Shown: positions 1 through 6,761 of the stretch, piece by piece
Layout: every line of letters begins with the position of its first letter
Numbering within the stretch: the stretch's first letter is position 1
Assembly: GCA_938036665.1 (NCBI GenBank)
Contig: CALHWR010000068.1
Coordinates: forward strand, 1 to 7,600
Length of the DNA stretch: 7,600 nt
DNA from: an uncultured Collinsella sp.
GTDB lineage: Bacteria > Actinomycetota > Coriobacteriia > Coriobacteriales > Coriobacteriaceae
Reading direction: 5' to 3'
The notes under the pieces: generated by a model
Told to the model about the DNA's origin: nothing
What the model saw: the letters and a program-made list of their open reading frames with translations, nothing else
Databases searched by the model: none
Program-made: the position numbers and the translations under genes

Positions 1-451
1 CGATGAGCCAGTAGCCGCAGGGCAGCTCGGCCGTCGTGCCCGCGTTAAGGGCCACGGACACGGCGCCAGAGCTCTGGAGGGAACGAGCGAGCTGTGCGCT
101 CAGCGCGCTCGTAAGGCGGGAATCGGTGTTGAGCCACTCGGCAGCTTCCTGCGCGGTGGTCTGGGAATTGGGCATACCGGCGCTGTGCAGCACAGGCAAC
201 ACGGCATCGCGCGCGGCGTCGCTTGCCCAGGCGAGGTCGGTGGCGATCTTGGCGTCGCTGTCGCCGTCGACGACGTTGGCGCTAAAGATCTGGTAGGCGT
301 CGTAGCTGCTCGCCACGGTGCCGCTCACCGTGATGGAACCGGTCGAGGTCGGCGCGGCCTGCGCGGATGCGGGGAACACAACCGCGCAGGTGCCGATCAG
401 GAGGGCAAGCAGCGCAAACAAGATCGGGAAGGAGCAAACTTTCTTATTCAC
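1..451 (-). CDS. SpaA/FimA-like major (backbone) pilin, N-terminal part, runs off the window
   Basis: The reading frame opens with GTG at 451-449 and stays open for 150 codons to the window edge. AGGGAGG at 466-460 lies 8 nt upstream and supports this start. Residues 1-33 form a Sec signal peptide: NKK n-region, hydrophobic stretch 8-28, and an ASAQA-type cleavage site. The mature start, GSITVSGT (38-45) followed by YDAYQIF (50-56), matches the opening of Gram-positive backbone pilins of the SpaA/FimA type (fimbrial isopeptide-formation D2 family). GYWLI near 146-150 resembles the conserved PGYYL-like strand of that first domain. Such pilins are polymerised by a class C sortase into the pilus shaft; the pilin-motif lysine, D2 domain and LPXTG signal would lie outside the window. 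The start overlaps the end of the upstream adhesin gene by 8 nt (GTGAATAA), so the two are probably translationally coupled in one operon. Signal peptide and operon position are clear; the pilin assignment rests on short motifs. Confidence 0.8.
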   Translation of the reverse strand, partial: MNKKVCSFPILFALLALLIGTCAVVFPASAQAAPTSTGSITVSGTVASSYDAYQIFSANVVDGDSDAKIATDLAWASDAARDAVLPVLHSAGMPNSQTTAQEAAEWLNTDSRLTSALSAQLARSLQSSGAVSVALNAGTTAELPCGYWLI

Positions 452-3400
452 GACGCTCGCCTCCCTTCGCATTCGCCTTGCGACGAATGTGCATCCAGGC
501 CGCAGCAGCGCAAAGCACCGCCGCGCCGGCAAGGTACGTCAGAGTGACGCCCGACATACCAGAAAGGGGCAAAGAGGTTGAGTAGGTGTTGGTGAAGGTG
601 GGGGTGGAGTCGTCGGTGAGGTTCAGTTCTTCGGCACCGACGTCAGCTTTCCAGTTGCCATCGGAGTCAACGGTTCCCTTCTTGTAGGTCACTTCACATT
701 TGATAGTCTTATCAGGCTGAACAGTTGCCTTGGCCGCAATCTTATAGACCGAGTGGTCGTACGTGTAGTGCGAGAACTGCGAACCGTCGGTTTTCTCGCG
801 CACATAGTACGTAAAGGTCTTGAAAAGGCCACCCGCGGAGTCGCCCGAGTCGTCGGGATTATCCCTGATATCAGAGAGCGAATACTTGAGCTCAACCTCT
901 TTATCAGCGGTGCCCTTAAACGAAAGCGTCTGCTTCGTACCTTTACCAGAGGTGGTCACGGCAGTACCGATGATATGTTGAAATTTGCTGTCTTTCGCAA
1001 GCTGAAGTGTAAACTCCTTCATCTCGCCACCCTTAACGACCTTAGTCGCCTTAGGAGTCCAGGAAACCTCAGAGTCGTACGTGTTGGTGAAGGTTGCCTT
1101 GTTGGTGGAGGTTGCGCTGTTGGAGTCGACGATCGAATAATACCCATTAGCATCTGCTGACGCAGTCCTCGGCGAGTTAGCTGAACCCCCGGGATTCTTA
1201 GTCACGTCCACCCTATCAATCGTGAAGTTATAGACCTTAAGATCTTTAGTATCATGCGGGTTTCCCTGTGTCGGAACAGACATAAGTACAGTCGGCGTGC
1301 ATTTGACTGTCACCTTAATCTCGTATACAGCATGATCGTATATGACACCAGGAAGATTGCCCGTATCTTCGACCAAGTAGTATGTAATTTCGCCAGTACC
1401 ATTCGCTAATAACTGCTCGCGAAGCTGTTTGTCGTTAAGAAGCCGCTCGAGCTTCTCGCTAAGGTCAAAGGCGATGTGGCCGTCAGCGCCATTTTGGGCA
1501 GATTCGACAAACTCGCAGCCACCATTGTCGAATTTATCATTCTCCCAAGAAGGCGCCTTCGCAGTATCCGAGTTCTTACGATAAACCGTAAACCTGAATT
1601 CCCCATCTTTGAGGTCGCGGCCGGCCAGCTCCTTGGTTGCCTTCAACTTAAGGCTTGGATAGACGTACGTATCCGCAGGCACGCCTAGGTACAAGTCGCC
1701 ATTCGACATGATGCCGCCACCATGGTCCCAGGAATAGTTGCCCGTGATGAAAGTTGTCGCTTCATTCTGCGCACGATTCCGCGCATCAATCGCCGCCTCA
1801 TCCCCGTCCTTAACACCCGAGGTCAGGCCGATGCTATTTTCTACCCCAACAGCACCGTTGACGGGAATGGTGATAGCTTTTTTAAGTTCGATGCTTCCCG
1901 AGTACCGGGCGTCTCCACCGCCAAGCATCTTACCGGTTACCACTGCGACCGGCGTATTGTGACCCCGCGCTGCGAGGAAGAAATCGGCATGACCGTACTT
2001 GCGAAACACCTCCGATTTGTATGCATCTTGATCTTCAGTCTTATCAAAACCATCAGCACCACCAGCTGAAAGATGGGGCGTACCATCATTACCCTTGTTT
2101 TCTGCCGAATTGTACCCGGTGGCTTTTTGCTCACTGCCAGCAGACTTATTGCCAAAGATTGCCGTGCCCTTAGTGTTCGTTACCAACGTCTTGCCCGTCG
2201 GGCAGACTGCAACGCCACCACCATAGCCACCAGCGGTATTGCTGCTAATGTACGAGTTGTATACAAATAATCTACCAGCGGTCTTTTCCATACCCTCATT
2301 CGAGTTTCCCTGGACGAAGATACCGCCACCGCCCCAGTCAAAGCGAGACATGCAGTGATTATTTGTGATGTAGACTGGGCTATCGTTTGACGATCCATTT
2401 ATCATCGCGTCAACCATCTGGCCCACTCGAATGCCAGCACCTTCAGATCGGTAGCTCACGTTAGAGGCAATAATTCCTCCCGTGATATTCAGCCACGCCA
2501 TACCCGTACGGGATTGGTTATTACGGTTGACATCCGTGACATAAACGCCACCGCCGGCTTCCTCGGAGTAGTTGCCGGTAATCTGGCCACCGGAAATGGC
2601 AACATGGGCGCCGTTATTGGCAGCAAGACCAGCGCCGCCATGACAACCCCAGCCATCGCGGCCGCAAAACTTGGCGTATTTATTGTTAGTGATGTAGCCA
2701 CCAGAAACGGTCACACTACCGCCCGAAGCCAAGATGCCGCCACCGAGACCATCCGCCTCGCCGTACGTAGCGTTGCCAGAGATGATTCCACCCGTAAGCT
2801 TCAAGGTGGCTCCGTTGTCAGCATAGACGCCGCCGCCAGAAGCTGCCTTGTTTCCCGCGACCACACCGTCTGTCATTTCGAGGCTGGCTTTCGCGCCCGT
2901 TATGCACAGACCACCGCCCCAGCCACCGCGGTTGCCGTTGGTGACGTAACCGCCTTCGATTTTGACCTTACCCATAGAAAGAATCACATGGCCGTTATCG
3001 CTCAGATTGGCGGCCGTGGTAATCATGCCGCCCTTGAGATCGAGCGTGCCGCCCTCATTAACGGTGACCACTTGCTTTACGGAACCGCTGACCGATGCCG
3101 CAACGATAGCGCCAAAGCCCGTAACGTCATGCTTGTACGTAGTCTCGGTGGTGCAAAGTCTATCTGTATTGGGCGTGCTCTTAGTCTCATAGTAAGTAAG
3201 ACTCTTGGGTGCGGCGCCATTAGAGCTAGACTCGTCTCCCCTTTCCCATGTCATAATCGCAGGCTGACCCGCCGGCGCATTGTTGACCGGAGTCTTTTCG
3301 TCTTTTGTACTATCTGAGTCCTCGATAGTGTTCTCGATAGTGAGCGTGGCTCCGTTTTCGACCACAAAGAAGGAGTCTAAGCCGCCGGAGCGGTTGTAGA

Positions 3401-3941
3401 GCATGTTTCCCGCAAGATTAATGGTGGTGTCTTTCTTGATGGTAATCTGCTGATTCGAATAGACAGAACCCGTCAGTCGGAACTTGCCGCCATTGGTAAA
3501 TGCCCTAGCAACATCGTTGCTTACCTCGGTATAGCCATCGTCACTGACGGTGGCGGGAGCGTTCGCGTTTTCATCGTTATTCTCATCATCCGCAAGCTGT
3601 GCGTCGGAAGGCTGCACGACACCCTTGGCCTCCACGCTATCGGCAGTCGAGCCCGCAGCAGCGGCGTCTTCGCTCGCGCCGTCCTCGGTCTCGTCACTAT
3701 TCTTGTTTTCGGTATCCCCGTTGTTGGCGCTGTCTACATCAGTAGACTCACTTGAGGAACCCCCCCCCATCACAGTTTCCTCGGTAAAAACCGTCTGGAC
3801 ATCGTTGGCAATGGCCTGCGAGATCGGAGGCATGACGAGCGACAGTACCAGGCTCAACACGGAGGCTCCGCACAAAACGCCTGCCAGTACACGGCGCGTC
3901 GCTTTATTACTCTGCTTAGATTTGTCCGAATTCGCTTTCAT
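444..3941 (-). CDS. Large sortase-anchored adhesin / probable pilus tip protein: beta-helix repeats plus two FctA-like isopeptide domains, LPLSG signal
   Basis: The protein has 1165 residues, with ATG at 3941-3939 behind a strong ribosome site. Domain order: basic n-region and hydrophobic core (16-36) ending SQAIA near 45, a signal peptide; a low-complexity Ser/Asp/Glu/Ala linker (about 55-135); Gly-rich repeats of the form 'tGG.I.gN...GGGvyv' (about 295-605, with one more unit near 730-750), typical of right-handed parallel beta-helix surface proteins; then two Spy0128/FctA-like pilin domains (about 762-955 and 959-1120). By analogy with Spy0128, isopeptide Lys/Glu/Asn sets would be K770/E858/N953 and K967/E1049/N1118; both domains end in FTNTY. 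LPLSG (1124-1128), a hydrophobic stretch (1130-1150) and an RRK tail form a cell-wall sorting signal. It is first in an operon with a backbone pilin, which suggests a tip or accessory adhesin; the ligand is unknown. A G9 tract at codons 58-61 may make it phase variable. The central part is visibly lower in GC than the neighbouring metabolic genes. Confidence 0.9.
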   Translation of the reverse strand: MKANSDKSKQSNKATRRVLAGVLCGASVLSLVLSLVMPPISQAIANDVQTVFTEETVMGGGSSSESTDVDSANNGDTENKNSDETEDGASEDAAAAGSTADSVEAKGVVQPSDAQLADDENNDENANAPATVSDDGYTEVSNDVARAFTNGGKFRLTGSVYSNQQITIKKDTTINLAGNMLYNRSGGLDSFFVVENGATLTIENTIEDSDSTKDEKTPVNNAPAGQPAIMTWERGDESSSNGAAPKSLTYYETKSTPNTDRLCTTETTYKHDVTGFGAIVAASVSGSVKQVVTVNEGGTLDLKGGMITTAANLSDNGHVILSMGKVKIEGGYVTNGNRGGWGGGLCITGAKASLEMTDGVVAGNKAASGGGVYADNGATLKLTGGIISGNATYGEADGLGGGILASGGSVTVSGGYITNNKYAKFCGRDGWGCHGGAGLAANNGAHVAISGGQITGNYSEEAGGGVYVTDVNRNNQSRTGMAWLNITGGIIASNVSYRSEGAGIRVGQMVDAMINGSSNDSPVYITNNHCMSRFDWGGGGIFVQGNSNEGMEKTAGRLFVYNSYISSNTAGGYGGGVAVCPTGKTLVTNTKGTAIFGNKSAGSEQKATGYNSAENKGNDGTPHLSAGGADGFDKTEDQDAYKSEVFRKYGHADFFLAARGHNTPVAVVTGKMLGGGDARYSGSIELKKAITIPVNGAVGVENSIGLTSGVKDGDEAAIDARNRAQNEATTFITGNYSWDHGGGIMSNGDLYLGVPADTYVYPSLKLKATKELAGRDLKDGEFRFTVYRKNSDTAKAPSWENDKFDNGGCEFVESAQNGADGHIAFDLSEKLERLLNDKQLREQLLANGTGEITYYLVEDTGNLPGVIYDHAVYEIKVTVKCTPTVLMSVPTQGNPHDTKDLKVYNFTIDRVDVTKNPGGSANSPRTASADANGYYSIVDSNSATSTNKATFTNTYDSEVSWTPKATKVVKGGEMKEFTLQLAKDSKFQHIIGTAVTTSGKGTKQTLSFKGTADKEVELKYSLSDIRDNPDDSGDSAGGLFKTFTYYVREKTDGSQFSHYTYDHSVYKIAAKATVQPDKTIKCEVTYKKGTVDSDGNWKADVGAEELNLTDDSTPTFTNTYSTSLPLSGMSGVTLTYLAGAAVLCAAAAWMHIRRKANAKGGERRE
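3760..3768 (-). repeat. Homopolymeric G9 tract inside the adhesin reading frame (candidate phase-variation tract)
   Basis: The coding strand reads AT followed by nine G and TTCC, covering codons M58-G59-G60-G61. With nine G the frame continues to residue 1165. I translated the alternatives by hand: ten G gives GGG TTC CTC AAG TGA, a stop after residue 64; eight G gives a frame that stops at TAG after residue 68. The tract sits just after the signal peptide, so either length change removes all surface domains. Poly-G or poly-C tracts of this length are a known substrate for slipped-strand mispairing in contingency loci. Tract and frame effects are seen directly; switching in the cell is inferred. 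Confidence 0.75.
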
Positions 3942-3947
3942 CGATGT

Positions 3948-3956
3948 CTCCTCCCC
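3948..3956 (-). promoter_or_regulatory. Ribosome binding site of the adhesin gene (decides the start)
   Basis: The coding strand carries GGGGAGGAG, a near-ideal Shine-Dalgarno sequence, 6 nt before ATG at 3941. It supports this start over the in-frame TTG at 4031-4029, which has no ribosome site, overlaps the predicted -10 box, and would place 30 hydrophilic residues ahead of a normal signal peptide. Confidence 0.9.
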
Positions 3957-4030
3957 AAGAGACCGCGATCTTGCTCTTTCCCTATCAAACGTATCTGCGC
4001 AATCTGTAATTGCGCTCGCTAAGTGATGCA

Positions 4031-4059
4031 ATTATAACGATTGTTTAAACATCTGAGCA
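4031..4059 (-). promoter_or_regulatory. Predicted promoter of the pilus operon with a TGTTTAAACA palindrome in the spacer
   Basis: A perfect TATAAT lies at 4036-4031 on the minus strand. At 17 bp spacing the -35 position reads TGCTCA, only 3 of 6 matches, so the promoter is strong at -10 and weak at -35, which often goes with activator dependence. The spacer contains the perfect 10-bp palindrome TGTTTAAACA (4042-4051), in a position where a repressor or regulator could bind. Transcription would start near 4024 and give a leader of about 80 nt before the ATG at 3941. Confidence 0.5.
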
Positions 4060-4206
4060 GCAAAACCGACATTTTTGTGCAAGTTCTTAATTCTCTTGAC
4101 ATTTACTCAGATTTACCTTCGTTTATTCGCTATCTATTTTTTGTTTCTACCGGTAATTAAGTTAGTTATCAGTTTTTTAATAGCATTTTATTTATTTGCA
4201 CAACCT

Positions 4207-4222
4207 TTTGCTCAAGAGCAAA
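4207..4222. promoter_or_regulatory. Palindrome TTTGCTC-AA-GAGCAAA, possible regulator site
   Basis: Two perfect 7-nt arms (4207-4213 and 4216-4222) are separated by two bases. With so small a centre it is more likely a DNA site for a dimeric regulator than an RNA hairpin. It lies about 180 bp upstream of the predicted pilus-operon transcription start. No regulator gene is present in the window to pair with it. Confidence 0.35.
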
Positions 4223-4232
4223 CATCCTGTGA

Positions 4233-4251
4233 ACGGTCGAAAATCGACCGT
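4233..4251. repeat. 8-bp inverted repeat ACGGTCGA-AAA-TCGACCGT
   Basis: The arms 4233-4240 and 4244-4251 are perfectly complementary with a 3-nt AAA centre. There is no T-run on either side, so it is not an obvious terminator. It lies 10 bp from the preceding palindrome and may be part of the same regulatory region. Confidence 0.4.
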
Positions 4252-4305
4252 GAGCGGTAGGTCATTAACCGGAAGGAATATCCCACCAAACTGATGAGAA
4301 TATCT

Positions 4306-4323
4306 TTAACCCACCGGTGGTTA
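4306..4323. repeat. Palindrome centred on CCACCGGTGG
   Basis: CCACCGGTGG (4311-4320) is a perfect 10-bp palindrome. The outer TTAAC/GTTA bases extend the symmetry with one extra C in the left arm. No T-run follows on either strand, so terminator function is not supported; it may be a protein-binding site. Confidence 0.3.
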
Positions 4324-4399
4324 GAAGCATGATGTTCAGACAACTATATTTGAATTTTCGTGCAGATTCTAGGTAGCAATTCGCCCAAATCGCCTGAGG

Positions 4400-4433
4400 C
4401 CACCACAAAGATGCCTGCCACCTATTGTGGTGG
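4400..4433 (-). terminator. Diverged third copy of the CCACCACAAAG stem-loop, 3' of the HAD gene
   Basis: The 9-nt arms CCACCACAA (4400-4408) and TTGTGGTGG (4425-4433) pair perfectly, and the stem starts 14 nt after the HAD stop codon. The loop still resembles the other two copies (TGCCTG core), but it carries substitutions and the 5-T tract seen in the others is missing. It probably derives from the same repeat family; as an intrinsic terminator it would be weak. Confidence 0.5.
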
Positions 4434-4447
4434 TTCTCCCCCCTGCG

Positions 4448-5269
4448 CTACAGCAGATGTTCCTCGATAAAGATCGCGATGCCGTCCTCGTCGTTGCTCG
4501 CGGTTACAAAGTCCGCGGCGGCACGGGTGGCGTCGCTGCCGTTTGCCATAGCCACGCCCACGCCGGCGTCGGCCACCATGCAGGTATCGTTATCGGCATC
4601 GCCAAACACACAGATGTCCTGGAGCTCCATGTCGTTGAGCTCCGCCACGCGCACAAGGCCGCGCGTCTTGGACACGTGCGGATCCATGAACTCGTAGAGC
4701 CGCTGCGTGGTTTGCAGAGCCGCCGCCTTAACAGTGTTATCGGCAAACGTCGACGCCCGCTCAATCACCCGCGGCATTACCTCGGGCGCCATGGTAAACA
4801 TCACCTTGGGCTGCGGCTCGCGTAAGAACTCGGCAAAATCGACCACCTGATAGGGCACGCCATCGACGCGCGACAGGTGCTCGACGCACGCGTTGCTCTC
4901 GGGCACGTAGAACACGCCGTCTCGGGGGCAGACGGGCGTTGCCGGAAGGTCCGCCATGTGCTTGCAGATGCGCGCGATAGTCTCACCCGGCAGCGGATAG
5001 CTCAGCTCGTTGATGTCGTGCGCGCGGTCGATGACCTCGGCGCCACCGCAGCCCACCAGCACGTCCACCAGGCCTTCGATGCCCCAGAGCTCGTACATGG
5101 CCTCGGTCGCGTGGGCGTCGCGCCCGGTGCACAGGCCAAAGAGCACGCCGCGCTCGCGCAGGGCGCGGATCGCCGCCACGGTGCGCGGGGACACCGTGTG
5201 CTGGCTCGTGAGCAGCGTACCGTCGATATCGCAGAACACGGCTTTGATGTGGCTGAAGGTGGTGTCCAT
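4448..5269 (-). CDS. Cof-type HAD-IIB family phosphatase
   Basis: The protein has 273 residues, a normal length for the Cof/YidA-like HAD subfamily IIB. These are Mg2+-dependent cytosolic phosphatases that usually act on sugar phosphates or similar small molecules. Motif I is DIDGTLL (nucleophile D14, acid/base D16), motif II is LCTGR (T48), the motif III lysine is probably K201 (SKTRG), and motif IV is GDADND (D224, D228). The stretch between motifs II and III (about 80-195) fits the C2B cap. Catalytic residues look complete. The start at ATG 5269-5267 puts motif I at residue 14, as usual, with AGAAAGG just upstream; the frame remains open further 5' but only through extragenic repeat sequence, so longer versions are unlikely. 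It is flanked by repeat-family stem-loops on both sides and appears to be a single-gene unit. The substrate cannot be deduced from sequence. Confidence 0.92.
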   Translation of the reverse strand: MDTTFSHIKAVFCDIDGTLLTSQHTVSPRTVAAIRALRERGVLFGLCTGRDAHATEAMYELWGIEGLVDVLVGCGGAEVIDRAHDINELSYPLPGETIARICKHMADLPATPVCPRDGVFYVPESNACVEHLSRVDGVPYQVVDFAEFLREPQPKVMFTMAPEVMPRVIERASTFADNTVKAAALQTTQRLYEFMDPHVSKTRGLVRVAELNDMELQDICVFGDADNDTCMVADAGVGVAMANGSDATRAAADFVTASNDEDGIAIFIEEHLL

Positions 5270-5315
5270 GGGAGCCTTTCTGAGTTGTGCGGCGGTGCTG
5301 GATGAGGTCAGAAAT

Positions 5316-5355
5316 GGTGTACATGGTATACCAAGGCGCAGGCGCGGCCTGTCAA
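5316..5355 (-). promoter_or_regulatory. Predicted promoter of the HAD gene with an overlapping operator-like palindrome
   Basis: On the minus strand a perfect TTGACA (5355-5350) is followed after 19 bp by TATACC (5330-5325), a promoter with a slightly long spacer. The -10 lies inside GGTGTACATGGTATACC (5316-5332, plus strand), two 7-nt arms with one mismatch around a 3-bp centre. GT-TAC half-sites of this kind are common in GntR-family operators, so repression at this site is plausible. The -35 begins only a few bases after the T-tract of the upstream terminator. Initiation would be near 5318, about 50 nt before the ATG. Confidence 0.5.
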
Positions 5356-5358
5356 AGC

Positions 5359-5395
5359 AAAAACCACCACAAAGGCGCCTGGCCCCTTTGTGGTG
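5359..5395 (-). terminator. Intrinsic terminator of the MFS gene, repeat-family copy 2
   Basis: On the minus strand an 11-bp stem (arms 5395-5385 and 5375-5365) encloses a 9-nt GC-rich loop and is followed by G and TTTTT (5363-5359), a textbook intrinsic terminator. The block 5353-5395 matches 6925-6967 at 42 of 43 positions, including the loop and the flank beyond the T-tract, so it belongs to a dispersed repeat family. Confidence 0.85.
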
Positions 5396-5414
5396 ATCGC
5401 GGCGTCTACGGGCC

Positions 5415-5479
5415 AAACCATCACAACATTCGACGTTTTTCGGCAGAATCGCGATTTTTACCGAATGTTGTGATGGTTT
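5415..5479 (-). repeat. Perfect 18-bp inverted repeat with a 29-nt loop, directly 3' of the MFS gene
   Basis: Arms 5415-5432 and 5462-5479 are exact reverse complements (AAACCATCACAACATTCG and its complement). The right arm begins one base after the MFS stop codon. The loop contains a perfect AATCGCGATT palindrome (5447-5456). No T-run follows on the minus strand, so this is not a standard terminator; it could protect the mRNA 3' end or be a non-autonomous repeated element. Its outer bases, CCATCACAA, resemble the CCACCACAA arms of the neighbouring terminator repeat. Confidence 0.7.
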
Positions 5480-5480
5480 C

Positions 5481-6761
5481 TTACTGCTTTACGGCACGTT
5501 CCAAGTGATTGCGTCCAAACAGCAGCAGTGCCGCGGGAACCGCCGTCACGACCATGCCTGCCCCCACGAGTGTCCGTTGTACGCCAAATGTTGCCGCCAG
5601 CCACGGGGCAATCGCCAGAGGGGCCACACCAGCGAACATATTGCCAAAGCCCATGACCGAATTGACGCGACCAAGCTGCTCGAGCGGAGCCGTCGTCTGC
5701 ACAATGGTGTTGTGGAGCGGGTTGACGACACCCCAAGCTATACCCAGGGCGATCTGGCCGACAAGGGCCACGCCCACGTACGGTGTCCCCACATAGAGCA
5801 GACTTCCCAGGCCCACGGACATAAGCGCCACGAGCAGCGTTTTAAGGTTGACCAGGTGCGGCGGCAAGCGGAGCGCGAGCACGGCACCCAGCACCGCGCC
5901 GACACCGCAGGCAGACGAGAGCCAGCCCATCCACTCAACGCCAACGTGCAGAACATCGCGATAGAAAAACGACTCGAGCGGATCGAAGGCACCGTAGCCA
6001 AAGTTCGAGAGGAAGATGATGCAAAACAGCAGGGCGAGAACGCTGTTGGTGAAGACTGTCTTGATGCTGGCTGCGAAGGTGGCACGGGAGGATGCGCTGG
6101 GGTTGGAGCTTTGTCCCGCACGCTCCCCTTCCTCTGCCGAATCGGCATCCGCATGCCCGGCGACATGGCTGGTCTGCGGCCTAAAGCCCCAACCGGCGAC
6201 GAGCGCCAGCACGGTAAAGAGCATCATGAGCACAAACACCGCGCGCGACGACGCAGCCGCCGCGACAAAGCCGCCCAGCGTGGGGCCAACGATGATACTC
6301 ACGTTTGAAAACATGGCGATGGCGGAGTTGATGTCTTTGAGCTCGACAGGATCGTCGGTGAGGTAAGCCGGATAGGATGTGGCGATGGGCTGGGCGAATC
6401 CCATCACAAAGCCCAGAAACACCGCGCCGAGTAGGACGACGCCGGTCGCGCTGCCAAAGGCGATGATTGCCGTGCCAGTTGCGAGAGCGCCGATGATGCT
6501 CAGCAAGAAATGGCGGCGCGGACCCCAGGCGTCGAGCGCAGCGCCACCCGCAAAGGATCCCAGGATCACGAAAACGTTCATAAACAGAACGGCCAGCGAT
6601 GTCGCCACGACTGAGGCATCGTCTGCATAGGTGAGCGTTCCGATGACGCCGATAAAATAACTGGTCTGAAACCCGGTGTAGATGAGAAAGCGCATCGCCA
6701 CCAGCCGCTTGGCCTGCACGGACAGCGATGATTGAGGCTTTGAGAAAAGAGATGCGAGCAT
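5481..6761 (-). CDS. MFS transporter, EntS/Mef-like (MFS_3-type) exporter
   Basis: The 426-residue membrane protein has about 12 hydrophobic segments split by a hydrophilic central loop (about 195-232), the usual 6+6 MFS layout. The loop between segments 2 and 3 carries a motif A variant, GGAALDAWGPRRH (72-84). QLGRVNSVMG (362-371) in the second half resembles the conserved RGRV segment of the MFS_3 group, which includes enterobactin exporter EntS and macrolide Mef pumps. Proton-driven export of a small molecule is likely; the substrate is unknown. The start chosen is ATG 6761-6759, behind AAGGAG at 5 nt spacing. In-frame ATGs at 6800 and 6779 have no such site, and the first lies inside a small 6-bp hairpin of the leader (6791-6809). 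It appears to be monocistronic, with its own promoter and a terminator repeat downstream. Confidence 0.88.
   Translation of the reverse strand: MLASLFSKPQSSLSVQAKRLVAMRFLIYTGFQTSYFIGVIGTLTYADDASVVATSLAVLFMNVFVILGSFAGGAALDAWGPRRHFLLSIIGALATGTAIIAFGSATGVVLLGAVFLGFVMGFAQPIATSYPAYLTDDPVELKDINSAIAMFSNVSIIVGPTLGGFVAAAASSRAVFVLMMLFTVLALVAGWGFRPQTSHVAGHADADSAEEGERAGQSSNPSASSRATFAASIKTVFTNSVLALLFCIIFLSNFGYGAFDPLESFFYRDVLHVGVEWMGWLSSACGVGAVLGAVLALRLPPHLVNLKTLLVALMSVGLGSLLYVGTPYVGVALVGQIALGIAWGVVNPLHNTIVQTTAPLEQLGRVNSVMGFGNMFAGVAPLAIAPWLAATFGVQRTLVGAGMVVTAVPAALLLFGRNHLERAVKQ

Larger units (their letters stand above)
4037..4399. other. AT-rich intergenic region between the HAD gene and the pilus operon
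   Basis: I see no credible gene here. The stretch from about 4060 to 4205 is strongly AT-rich compared with its surroundings and lies upstream of the pilus promoter. It holds several short palindromes, annotated separately, and a direct repeat GAATATC at 4276-4282 and 4298-4304, spaced 22 bp, about two helical turns. A TTGACA at 4096-4101 on the plus strand has no acceptable -10 at normal spacing. The segment 4325-4399 shows nothing recognisable. Confidence 0.6.

Noticed and set aside
2514..3317. A 267-codon plus-strand frame opposite the beta-helix region.
   Set aside because: It is antisense to a well-supported gene with signal peptide, domains and sorting signal; the long frame reflects the repetitive Gly codons on the other strand.
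3550..4026. A 158-codon Ser/Ala-rich plus-strand frame.
   Set aside because: It is the antisense of the low-complexity linker and signal peptide of the adhesin, has no ribosome site and shows no domain.
3942..4031. A 30-residue N-terminal extension of the adhesin starting at TTG 4031.
   Set aside because: It would begin inside the -10 box and precede a normal signal peptide; the ATG at 3941 has a near-ideal ribosome site.
4075..4260. A 61-residue, very hydrophobic plus-strand frame, reminiscent of a small membrane toxin.
   Set aside because: It starts with TTG without any ribosome site, lies in AT-rich DNA where hydrophobic codons arise by default, and the TTGACA inside it has no matching -10.
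4438..4443. A run of six C next to the HAD gene end, as a second phase-variation tract.
   Set aside because: It lies outside any reading frame and is too short to be a likely slippage hotspot.
5505..6308. A 267-codon plus-strand frame rich in Arg, His and Gly.
   Set aside because: It is the shadow of the MFS gene; its composition is unlike a real protein and no family motif is visible.
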